From: an uncultured Saprospiraceae bacterium
GTDB taxonomy: Bacteria > Bacteroidota > Bacteroidia > Chitinophagales > Saprospiraceae
Length of the DNA: 5,245 nucleotides
NCBI GenBank assembly: GCA_905479665.1
Contig: CAJQNM010000638.1
Coordinates: 1-5,245 of the forward strand
Direction: 5' to 3'
Of this stretch, positions 1 to 5,245 are shown piece by piece; within the stretch, counting starts at the first letter, position 1, and every line of letters starts with the position of its first letter. A program made the translations under genes and the position numbers. The notes under the pieces are model-generated. The model was not told where the DNA came from and made no database searches. It saw only the letters and a program-made list of their open reading frames with translations.

Positions 1-1698
1 TTCATAGGCATCCGACATTTGCCGTTCTGCAGTAGCTATTGCCGTAGCGTTGTTGTCTTCTCCGTTACTTGCCAGGACTGATTGTAATTTCAGCCTAATA
101 CCTGCCAGTAAAGTGCCTAGTCCGTCATGAAGTTCGGTCGCAATTCTTTTCCTTTCTGTTTCTTGGCCTTCCACCAGAGCTTTTACCACCGAAAGATTGC
201 GCTCTTGGTCTTTCATTTTGATTTCTTGCTGGTGTAAGTTCTCTTGTTGCTCGGCGATGATTTTACTTTTTTGTAAACTACTCCAAGTAAACCCAAGAAA
301 ACATAGTGCGCCGACCAAGATGGTAATTAGAGCTATGTTTAGTTTCCTCTGCAACTTGACTTGTTTGGCCTGCTCTAATTGGACAGCTTGCAGTACAGCA
401 ATTTCCTGATTTTTGTGCATCAGGTCTAAGCCTGTCTGCATTTCATAAATTTGATGGGACTGTCTTTTTGACTCCCAGGCTATTCTACTCTCACTGGCTT
501 TAATCGACATGGCACTGCTTTCCTGCCAGCCCTCCATCTGCTGATAAAAACCAGCCAACCAATGATATATATCGGCAAGAAAACTGTTTCGATGATGTAG
601 TTCGGCTTCCCTCATGGTCGACTCCATCAGTGCTACTGCATCATCAGTCTTACCCAGTGCCTGATACAGTCGAGCCAAATTCTGATTCACCTTCAATCTA
701 AGATCTACTTGGTCCACATGCGATAAAATCGACTTTGCTTTCTCCAGATAGATTTGGGTGGAATCGAGTTGGCCTTGAGCCAAATAAGACTCAGCAAGCA
801 CCCGGTAGGCCTCCACCATTCTAGGATAGATTTGCAACGGACGTAAATACGATAACCCTTCATGACACATCTTAATCGCCCGTTCATAGGACCCCCGATT
901 TTTGTACACTTCGGCTAAGAGAATCTTGGTCCGATAGAGTATACTTTCGATATCGGACTGCTCGCACAAGGATTCTGCTCGCAGGAGATATTTTTCTGCT
1001 TCGACATCAAATTGCATACGTAAGAACATGCCACCCAAATTGTGAAGTGCATAGATAGTGGCCAATGTATCATTTAGTTCTTCAGCCAACTCAAGTGCTT
1101 CAGAATAGTACTTAATGGCAAATTCAAATTCGCCAATCTTACTGTACAGTAGACCAACATTATTAGCTGCAATCCCTGTCTGTCTTAAATGACCAGCAAT
1201 TTTATTTTCTAGGTAGTATTTTTTGAAATACACTTGAGCGGAGTCGTATTTGCCCCAGTCGAGGTAGAGCAAACCAAGGTAACTATCAATATCTCTGGCC
1301 GTTGTATCATCGGGACGAATAAATTCTCTGATTTCGCGCTGCGCCGTGAGGTGACCTTTCTCAAACTGACCAGATATTCGGTACAAAAATCGTAGGGCCT
1401 CCAGGCAGTCATGCACCACAGAAGGTTTTTCATGTTTCTCCGCTTCAAGAAGGGTCCATTCGTATGCCATGATGCAGGTGTCCACCGAGGACCTTTGCAT
1501 CTTCTGACTGAAGTCAAGTAAATAGTGAAGCGCCGAATCAATGGCTTGTTTCTCAGCAAGTTCTTGGTAGGTTTTGAATTGGTCTGAAAAGATCTCAGCA
1601 GGTGAATCTTGACCGAGCACCGTTTTTATCAGGAGCATGAACAAGCAAGCACCAACAAGTATTCGCTGTCTAAACACGATCCAATAGTTTCTTTTCAT
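1..1698 (-). CDS. TPR-containing membrane sensor histidine kinase (NarL/NreB type, HisKA_3), 3' end missing
   Basis: This is a sensor kinase expected to autophosphorylate on histidine and pass the phosphate to the response regulator encoded just upstream. The frame is open from ATG 1698 to the window edge (566 codons), and an in-frame TAA two codons upstream of the ATG makes it the first possible start. Residues 1-29 look like a signal peptide (basic start, hydrophobic core, possible cleavage after VLG). Residues about 137-410 form a series of TPR-like helix pairs, clearest at 137-250 (for example DWGKYDSA and SKIGEFEFAIKYY). A charged coiled stretch (about 419-452) leads into one membrane segment (about 453-472), then a second coiled stretch. 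The HisKA_3 box reads ETERKRIATELHDGLG, with the phosphorylated histidine at residue 524 (bases 127-129). The HATPase_c domain should lie beyond base 1. The inferred topology is periplasmic TPRs and a cytoplasmic kinase. The start overlaps the regulator's end by 29 nt, suggesting translational coupling. The ligand is unknown. Confidence 0.93.
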   Translation of the reverse strand, partial: MKRNYWIVFRQRILVGACLFMLLIKTVLGQDSPAEIFSDQFKTYQELAEKQAIDSALHYLLDFSQKMQRSSVDTCIMAYEWTLLEAEKHEKPSVVHDCLEALRFLYRISGQFEKGHLTAQREIREFIRPDDTTARDIDSYLGLLYLDWGKYDSAQVYFKKYYLENKIAGHLRQTGIAANNVGLLYSKIGEFEFAIKYYSEALELAEELNDTLATIYALHNLGGMFLRMQFDVEAEKYLLRAESLCEQSDIESILYRTKILLAEVYKNRGSYERAIKMCHEGLSYLRPLQIYPRMVEAYRVLAESYLAQGQLDSTQIYLEKAKSILSHVDQVDLRLKVNQNLARLYQALGKTDDAVALMESTMREAELHHRNSFLADIYHWLAGFYQQMEGWQESSAMSIKASESRIAWESKRQSHQIYEMQTGLDLMHKNQEIAVLQAVQLEQAKQVKLQRKLNIALITILVGALCFLGFTWSSLQKSKIIAEQQENLHQQEIKMKDQERNLSVVKALVEGQETERKRIATELHDGLGTLLAGIRLKLQSVLASNGEDNNATAIATAERQMSDAYE

Positions 1699-2329
1699 AC
1701 GTTACTCTCACCAAACCTGCCGTGTTGCGCACATCCAATTTTCGCAATAGATTTTTACGATGGGTCTCAGCAGTCGTAGTACTGACAAAAAGTTGAGCGG
1801 CAATTTCGCTTGTCGTCAAGCCCTTAACGACTAAAGCTAAGACCTCCTTTTCCCGGTTGGTCAGTCGTATACCACTCGTTTTACTCGGACTACTATTCTT
1901 TCGTCTCATACCTTCGATCAAAGTAGTAGTCACTTCAGTATTGAGATAACTTCTATTCTTATGAACCTGACGAATCGCCAGGGATATTTCATCCCTACCA
2001 CTGCTTTTGAGTAAATACCCCATGGCACCTTCATCCAACATATTCTGTATGAATGAGTATTCTTGATGCATGGTCAGGGCAATAACTTTCAACTTAGGCT
2101 GTATTTCTAGCAATCGTCTGCAGGTTTCTATCCCATCCATTTCAGGCATATTGATGTCTAGCAAAATGACATCGACTTCCAAATCCTTCACTAGTTGTAG
2201 TGCTCGTTGCCCCCGCTGTGCTTCGGCGACAACGACGATGTCTTCTACCGTTGCCAGTATGGATTTGATGCCGTCAATAAGGACTAGGTGGTCATCAACA
2301 ATCATTACTCTGATAGGATTCACTGACAC
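1670..2329 (-). CDS. NarL/FixJ-family response regulator (REC plus LuxR-type HTH)
   Basis: This is a cytoplasmic DNA-binding response regulator of 219 residues, the usual family length. The receiver domain spans about 6-122: acidic pair D12-D13, phosphoacceptor D58 in LLDINMPEMDG, switch threonine T86 in ALTMH and conserved lysine K108 in YLLKSSG. After a serine-rich linker (about 142-153), the LuxR-type helix-turn-helix covers about 154-216, with the typical LTNREKEVLALVVKGLTTSE followed by ETHRKNLLRKL. The start is not certain: GTG 2329 is the first possible one, because TAA occurs in frame five codons upstream. GTG 2323 would give a very typical MNPIRVMIVDDH start. ATG 2305 would remove the first beta strand and is unlikely. 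Its partner is almost surely the overlapping downstream TPR kinase. DNA targets cannot be read from the sequence. Confidence 0.95.
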   Translation of the reverse strand: MSVNPIRVMIVDDHLVLIDGIKSILATVEDIVVVAEAQRGQRALQLVKDLEVDVILLDINMPEMDGIETCRRLLEIQPKLKVIALTMHQEYSFIQNMLDEGAMGYLLKSSGRDEISLAIRQVHKNRSYLNTEVTTTLIEGMRRKNSSPSKTSGIRLTNREKEVLALVVKGLTTSEIAAQLFVSTTTAETHRKNLLRKLDVRNTAGLVRVTYEKKLLDRV

Positions 2330-2366
2330 CGATATAACGTATTAGCTTGTCTGCAAGGTAAACACT

Positions 2367-2388
2367 CTAGGAGTGGCATGTCTCCTGG
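2367..2388 (-). repeat. Inverted repeat, hairpin in the leader of the response regulator gene
   Basis: Seven-base arms CTAGGAG (2367-2373) and CTCCTGG (2382-2388) pair with one G-U and enclose an 8-base loop. On the minus-strand transcript this hairpin ends about 37 nt before the regulator's GTG 2329. It has no following U run, so it does not look like a terminator. It could be an operator or an RNA leader structure, or chance. Confidence 0.35.
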
Positions 2389-2409
2389 AAAATGGGGATA
2401 TTTTAGCGG

Positions 2410-2440
2410 AAATGAGTGAGCCTCTGCATGCACCTCATTT
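2410..2440 (-). terminator. Possible weak terminator or dyad after the DUF721 gene
   Basis: Perfect 7-base arms AAATGAG (2410-2416) and CTCATTT (2434-2440) enclose 17 bases that contain the palindrome TGCATGCA. On the minus strand the arms give an A-rich 5' side and a stem ending in UUU, about 30 nt past the DUF721 stop codon. This roughly fits an intrinsic terminator shape, but the stem is AT-rich and the U run is only three bases, so any termination would be weak. It may instead be a binding site. Confidence 0.3.
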
Positions 2441-2471
2441 ATTTTGGACACATGTGAATTGTCAATTAAAA

Positions 2472-2759
2472 TCAATACACCCTTATCTCTTCCACCACAT
2501 TGCTGCCTGCGACGTCATTTAGTATGACGATAATCTTTTCGCGACTCTGGTGTAGTTCTTGACGCAAGGGAGCCGAAGTAATCTCGACAGTCAGCTTTCC
2601 TTTGTGGAAATTAATTTTTCCCGTGTAATTATTAATCATTGACCCCATTTCCTTCTGCCAGATACTTTCCAACAAGGCTGAGTTATACTTATCCCCCACT
2701 CTATCGCTGCGCACATACGATTGCAGGATATTCTTTAATGTTTCTTCATTCTTCTTCAT
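2472..2759 (-). CDS. DUF721 / DciA-like protein
   Basis: This is a small DUF721-family protein of 95 residues, the usual size for the short version in Bacteroidota. Visible family features are the N-terminal helix ETLKNILQSYV, the position W34 and the region GKINFHKGKLTVEITSAPLRQEL (46-69), then a helix starting SREKIIVILND and the ending VVEEIRVY. The larger DciA proteins of this family help load the replicative helicase DnaB. Whether this short form does the same is inference. I chose ATG 2759, which gives the standard MKKNEETLKNIL start, over a TTG at 2795 that would add 12 residues atypical of the family. The ATG lies inside the end of recF (14-nt overlap) with no Shine-Dalgarno sequence, so it is probably translated by coupling to recF. 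Confidence 0.9.
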   Translation of the reverse strand: MKKNEETLKNILQSYVRSDRVGDKYNSALLESIWQKEMGSMINNYTGKINFHKGKLTVEITSAPLRQELHQSREKIIVILNDVAGSNVVEEIRVY

Positions 2760-3861
2760 CAGGGAGTACGCTGTCTTTATCAAATGTGATCTCAATAGAC
2801 TGATACTCCTGGTCCCCTATCAGGGCAACCAATGGAACCAATGACGTATCAGTGATGAAAACCTGGCCAAAATCCGACCGCAAAATACAGCTTAGTAGCC
2901 GTTTTACCCGCTCATGGTCCAGCCGATCAAAAAGATCATCGAGCAGCAGAATAGGCAATTGCTCTGCTTGAGAGACAATCATTTCGTATTGCGCCAACTT
3001 GAGAGCCAGCACCAAACTTTTCTTTTGTCCCTGTGATCCAAAAATCTTGATGGCATTGTCATCGAGTAATACCTCGACCTGATCGCGATGTGGACCCACC
3101 GAAGATCGGCCCAGCGCTCTATCCTTGGGTAGTTGATCCTGGCTTTGCCGCATAAAGCTGCGTTCATCTTGATCCGTGCGGTAACGCAAAGAAATTTGCT
3201 CTCGATGCCCTGAGAGATCTTGATGGAAGGCGGCTACCCGTGGTTCAAAAGACCGGAAGAAGGTTGCCCGAGCATCACGTATTTTTTCGGCTGGACTGGC
3301 CATTCGCTCAGAATAGGACATGAGCAAAGGTTCTGAGAGGGGTCGACCCGTTTGCATGGACTCACGAAGGATCCGGTTGCGTTGCTTGAGCAAATGCTTG
3401 TAGGTCATTAAGGCCTCTAGGTAGGGTCGATCTACCTGGGCCAAGGTTTGGTCCACAAAACGACGGCGATCGGCGTTGTCCCCATTGATTAACAATAAAT
3501 CATCTGGAGCAATCATCACCAGCGGCATGAAACCCAAATGATCGGCCAGGCGATCGTACGCCTTACCATCTTTTTCGACCACCTTTTTTTTGGTGGCTAC
3601 CGATTTGACCACTAGCGAATAAGACTCATCCGACTTGATGAGTTCGCCAGCGATACGATAAAAGGACTCTCGCCAGGTTCGCAGTTTCGAATCGACCGTT
3701 TGGAAGTAGCTCTTCGACATGGCCAGTGTATAGATGGCATCGAGAAGATTGGTCTTTCCACTCCCGTTGAGCCCATGGATGATATTGAGCTTGGGGTGAA
3801 AGTCAAATTGCTGCCGACGATGGCTTTTAAAATGTGTTAGTTCAATTTTTTTTAACTGCAC
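2746..3861 (-). CDS. recF: DNA replication and repair protein RecF
   Basis: RecF is an SMC/ABC-like ATPase that, with RecO and RecR, loads RecA at single-strand gaps and stalled forks. From GTG 3861 the protein has 371 residues, normal for the family. The N-terminal motif KKIELTHFKSH is followed by Walker A GLNGSGKT at 30-37 with K36, the same numbering as I recall for E. coli RecF, and then NLLDAIYTL. The ABC signature GSQGQKK starts at residue 275. Walker B and the D-loop, LLLDDLFDRLD, contain D308-D309, followed by QVFITDTS. A TTG at 3876 would add five residues (start MKLRT). I prefer GTG 3861 because it gives the family-standard N-terminus and because the predicted promoter would start transcription right beside the TTG. 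The gene overlaps the DUF721 gene by 14 nt and is divergent from pdhA. Two runs of eight A occur in its coding strand (codons 3-6 and 91-93); the frame is intact. Confidence 0.96.
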   Translation of the reverse strand: MQLKKIELTHFKSHRRQQFDFHPKLNIIHGLNGSGKTNLLDAIYTLAMSKSYFQTVDSKLRTWRESFYRIAGELIKSDESYSLVVKSVATKKKVVEKDGKAYDRLADHLGFMPLVMIAPDDLLLINGDNADRRRFVDQTLAQVDRPYLEALMTYKHLLKQRNRILRESMQTGRPLSEPLLMSYSERMASPAEKIRDARATFFRSFEPRVAAFHQDLSGHREQISLRYRTDQDERSFMRQSQDQLPKDRALGRSSVGPHRDQVEVLLDDNAIKIFGSQGQKKSLVLALKLAQYEMIVSQAEQLPILLLDDLFDRLDHERVKRLLSCILRSDFGQVFITDTSLVPLVALIGDQEYQSIEITFDKDSVLPDEEE

Positions 3862-3884
3862 AGTGCGGAGCTTCAATCTGGTTA

Positions 3885-3892
3885 CAAAGATA
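3885..3892 (-). promoter_or_regulatory. Predicted recF promoter, -7 element TATCTTTG
   Basis: On the minus strand this reads TATCTTTG, an exact match to the Bacteroidota -7 consensus TAnnTTTG. It would start transcription at about 3876-3880, some 15-19 nt before the GTG at 3861. No TTG lies at the usual 19-21 base spacing; the nearest upstream TTG is 27 bases away, so the -33 box is weak or missing. Confidence 0.6.
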
Positions 3893-3908
3893 TATTTTGG
3901 TAATTTTC
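3891..3908 (+). promoter_or_regulatory. Predicted pdhA promoter region (imperfect -7 elements)
   Basis: Two imperfect -7 matches face pdhA: TATATTTTG (3891-3899, one base too long between TA and TTTG) and TAATTTTC (3901-3908, last base differs). Either would give a short leader of roughly 17-26 nt before ATG 3932. For the second, CTG at 3878-3880 sits where a -33 TTG would be expected, 20 bases upstream. This region overlaps the predicted recF -7 element on the other strand. Confidence 0.4.
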
Positions 3909-3931
3909 GGGTTCCTAATCAAGCGAAGACT

Positions 3932-4939
3932 ATGGGTAAAGCGGTAGCAACACAAAGCAAGACAACCAAGAAAAGATACATCGAGTGGTACTACTTGATG
4001 TTGCTCATCAGGCGCTTTGAAGAACGAACACTGATGGCCTACGGCCAGAACAAGGTAAGAGGTTTTTGCCATGTTTATATTGGACAGGAAGCAATCGCTG
4101 CTGGTCTTAAGTCGGCCATTCGCCCCGAAGATGCAATTGTAACAGCTTATCGACAACATGGAATCGGTTTGTCTCGTGGATTAGACCCCAACGCTTGCAT
4201 GGCTGAACTGTATGGCAAAAAAACCGGAGTCGTGAAAGGCAAAGGTGGATCGATGCATTTTTTCAGTAAAGAGCATCGCTATTTTGGAGGCAATGGGATC
4301 GTCGGCGCCCAGATCCCCATCGGTACGGGGATCGCTTTCGCTGAAAAATACAAAGGAACCGACAATCTCTGTGTGACCATGTTTGGTGATGGTGCAGCAC
4401 GTCAGGGAGCACTGTACGAATCCTTCAACATGGCGGAGACTTGGGACTTGCCGGTGATCTACATCTGCGAAAACAACCACTACGCCATGGGGACCTCTGT
4501 CGAACGAACCAGCAACATTACAGATATCTATAAGGTAGGCGCAGCTTTCGAGATGCCTTCTGAGCCAGTAAACGGAATGGACCCGGATGCTGTGCACGAT
4601 GCACTCACCAAGGCAGCAAAGTACGTTCGTTCTGGAAAAGGACCCTATTTTCTTGAGATCAAGACGTATCGTTACAAAGGTCACTCTGTTTCAGATCCTG
4701 CCAAATATCGCACGAAAGAAGAACTGAAGAAGTACCAGGATCAAGATCCAGTAAAGATGCTCGAACAGCGTCTCCTTCAGCAAGGTATCGCTACCGAAGC
4801 CGAGATCAAGGTAATCAAGAGTGAAATCAAGCAGATTGTCGCCGAGGCCGCAGATTTTGCTGAAAAAAGTGAGTATCCAGATCCATCTGAGCTGTATACG
4901 GATAACTATATGCAGAAGGACTATCCCTTCGTGACTTAA
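3932..4939 (+). CDS. pdhA: Pyruvate dehydrogenase E1 component, alpha subunit
   Basis: This is the thiamine diphosphate-binding alpha subunit of the E1 part of pyruvate dehydrogenase, which decarboxylates pyruvate and passes the acetyl group to lipoyl-E2. The protein has 335 residues, typical of the separate-alpha type. The N-terminal part contains RRFEERT and the region RGFCHVYIGQEAIAAGL. The ThDP motif runs from GDG at 152-154 to NN at 181-182 (ending YICENNHYAMGT). The conserved loop YRYKGHSVSDP lies at 246-256 and includes H251. I chose ATG 3932 (MGKAVATQSKTTKKRYIEWY): the frame stays open upstream to a GTG at 3863, but that extension crosses the predicted promoters and does not look like family sequence. 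The E1 beta and E2 genes are not adjacent on the right, where a TPR gene with its own promoter follows. A branched-chain 2-oxoacid E1 alpha is a less likely alternative. Confidence 0.95.
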   Translation: MGKAVATQSKTTKKRYIEWYYLMLLIRRFEERTLMAYGQNKVRGFCHVYIGQEAIAAGLKSAIRPEDAIVTAYRQHGIGLSRGLDPNACMAELYGKKTGVVKGKGGSMHFFSKEHRYFGGNGIVGAQIPIGTGIAFAEKYKGTDNLCVTMFGDGAARQGALYESFNMAETWDLPVIYICENNHYAMGTSVERTSNITDIYKVGAAFEMPSEPVNGMDPDAVHDALTKAAKYVRSGKGPYFLEIKTYRYKGHSVSDPAKYRTKEELKKYQDQDPVKMLEQRLLQQGIATEAEIKVIKSEIKQIVAEAADFAEKSEYPDPSELYTDNYMQKDYPFVT

Positions 4940-5050
4940 ATTCATGCAAGCTTAACTCCTGTGCTACAGTGACATAGCTACTTAGTACACGGATCAGACA
5001 TACATTCTCAAGGAGACTGAACTGAATTTAGACGGGCCACACGACTTATT

Positions 5051-5083
5051 TGCTATTGTCTGCCCGATTATGCCTGCTATTGT
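5051..5083 (+). repeat. Direct repeat TGCTATTGT, two copies 24 bp apart
   Basis: The 9-mer TGCTATTGT occurs at 5051-5059 and 5075-5083, a start-to-start distance of 24 bp, just upstream of the -7 element at 5094. The placement suits a regulator binding site near the promoter, but two copies of a 9-mer can arise by chance. Confidence 0.4.
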
Positions 5084-5093
5084 GGGGTAATTT

Positions 5094-5101
5094 TATCTTT
5101 G
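5094..5101 (+). promoter_or_regulatory. Predicted promoter of the TPR gene, -7 element TATCTTTG
   Basis: TATCTTTG is an exact match to the Bacteroidota -7 consensus TAnnTTTG and has the same eight bases as the predicted recF element. At the expected -33 position (5070-5072, 21 bases upstream) there is ATG rather than TTG. Transcription would start near 5107-5110, leaving a leader of about 20 nt that contains a weak ribosome-binding sequence AAGG (5116-5119), 7 nt before the ATG. Confidence 0.65.
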
Positions 5102-5126
5102 CACAACCATTTTTCAAGGGTGTACC

Positions 5127-5245
5127 ATGGCGCGTAGAAAAAAGACCAGAAGAGAGCAAGAAGAAACCCTCATCGACATTGTTGAGGCACGTGAATCTGC
5201 TCAGAGTTTTGTAGAAAAAAATAAGAACATTCTCTTTGGTGTTCT
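5127..5245 (+). CDS. Probable membrane-anchored TPR protein (YfgM-like), N-terminus only
   Basis: The frame is open from ATG 5127 to the window edge, 39 full codons. The start MARRKKTRREQEE is highly basic and is followed by a helix with EARESAQSFVEKNKNILFGV. That pattern, a charged helix ending in (F/W)(V/I)xxNxxxI(L/I)FG and leading into what would be a membrane segment, resembles the N-terminus of the YfgM-like TPR proteins of Bacteroidota. From memory these often lie near recF and the DUF721 gene, which fits this location. The TPR part itself is not in the window, so the family call rests on the N-terminus and context. It has its own predicted promoter and a weak AAGG ribosome-binding sequence. 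Confidence 0.6.
   Translation, partial: MARRKKTRREQEETLIDIVEARESAQSFVEKNKNILFGV

Larger units (their letters stand above)
2330..2471. other. 142-bp gap between the DUF721 gene and the response regulator gene
   Basis: No gene is visible here. The gap is rich in short palindromes: AATTGTCAATT at 2457-2467, CACATGTG at 2449-2456, TGCATGCA at 2425-2432 flanked on both sides by CCTC, and the two longer inverted repeats listed separately. I found no good TAnnTTTG element on the minus strand, so I cannot say whether the regulator/kinase pair has its own promoter or is read through from recF. The density of dyads suggests a 3' transcript end and/or protein binding sites; that is inference. Confidence 0.6.
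4940..5126. other. 187-bp gap between pdhA and the TPR gene
   Basis: I see no gene here. It holds a 9-base direct repeat (5051-5059 and 5075-5083), a loose CGGGC/GCCCG inverted pair (5033-5037 and 5062-5066) and a strong -7 promoter element near its right end. I found no convincing intrinsic terminator for pdhA: no hairpin in the gap is followed by a T run. Confidence 0.6.

Noticed and set aside
1209..1559. Open frame of 116 codons on the minus strand within the kinase gene
   Set aside because: It is a different frame of the TPR kinase, whose own frame is unbroken and gives clear TPR and HisKA_3 sequence.
2436..2468. Sigma-70-like -35 box TTGACA on the minus strand after the DUF721 gene
   Set aside because: No acceptable -10 box follows at 16-18 bases (ATAAAT or TAAATG only), and Bacteroidota use a different consensus.
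2760..2795. N-terminal extension of the DUF721 protein from TTG 2795
   Set aside because: The twelve added residues overlap recF further and do not match the usual family start; ATG 2759 gives a standard N-terminus.
3863..3931. N-terminal extension of pdhA from GTG 3863
   Set aside because: It adds 23 residues not typical of E1 alpha and runs through the predicted promoters; ATG 3932 is better.
3842..4159. Open frame of 105 codons on the minus strand spanning the recF-pdhA gap
   Set aside because: It overlaps pdhA antisense and the start of recF in another frame, and its translation resembles no family I recognise.
4181..4684. Open frame of 167 codons on the minus strand, antisense to pdhA
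   Set aside because: It lies fully inside the well-supported pdhA gene, and its translation (rich in H, C, F and V) shows no recognisable domain; it is a shadow of the coding strand.
5033..5066. Possible pdhA terminator hairpin (CGGGC/GCCCG)
   Set aside because: The stem is only 5 bp with a 24-base loop and there is no T run after it.

Overview
The window looks like an ordinary chromosomal stretch from a member of the Bacteroidota, possibly a Saprospiria- or Cytophagia-like marine or environmental lineage; the class is a guess. Four things point there. A recF gene overlaps a short DUF721 gene. Two exact copies of the Bacteroidota -7 promoter element TAnnTTTG lie just upstream of genes. Shine-Dalgarno signals are weak or absent. 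A membrane histidine kinase carrying TPRs is paired with a NarL-type regulator. I saw no mobile element, CRISPR array, tRNA or rRNA.

Layout: bases 1-3861 hold four genes, all on the minus strand. In transcription order they are recF (3861-2746), a DUF721/DciA-like gene (2759-2472, overlapping recF by 14 nt), a NarL/LuxR-family response regulator (2329-1670) and a TPR sensor histidine kinase (start 1698, overlapping the regulator by 29 nt, cut off by the window edge before its ATPase domain). A 142-bp gap with several inverted repeats separates the recF/DUF721 pair from the two-component pair. Bases 3862-3931 are a 70-bp divergent promoter region. On the plus strand, pdhA (3932-4939) encodes the pyruvate dehydrogenase E1 alpha subunit. 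After a 187-bp gap with a clear promoter-like element, the first 39 codons of a probable membrane-anchored TPR protein (from 5127) run off the right edge.

How the genes work together: RecF (loading of RecA at gaps) and the DUF721 protein (possible helicase loader) form a DNA replication and repair operon. The response regulator and kinase form a signalling pair whose stimulus and targets cannot be read from this window. PdhA belongs to central carbon metabolism, and its E1 beta and E2 partners are not in view. The most useful results are start-site corrections (recF at GTG 3861, the DUF721 gene at ATG 2759, pdhA at ATG 3932), the compact divergent recF/pdhA promoter, and the unannotated structure of the two intergenic gaps. 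I do not see a convincing previously undescribed system.
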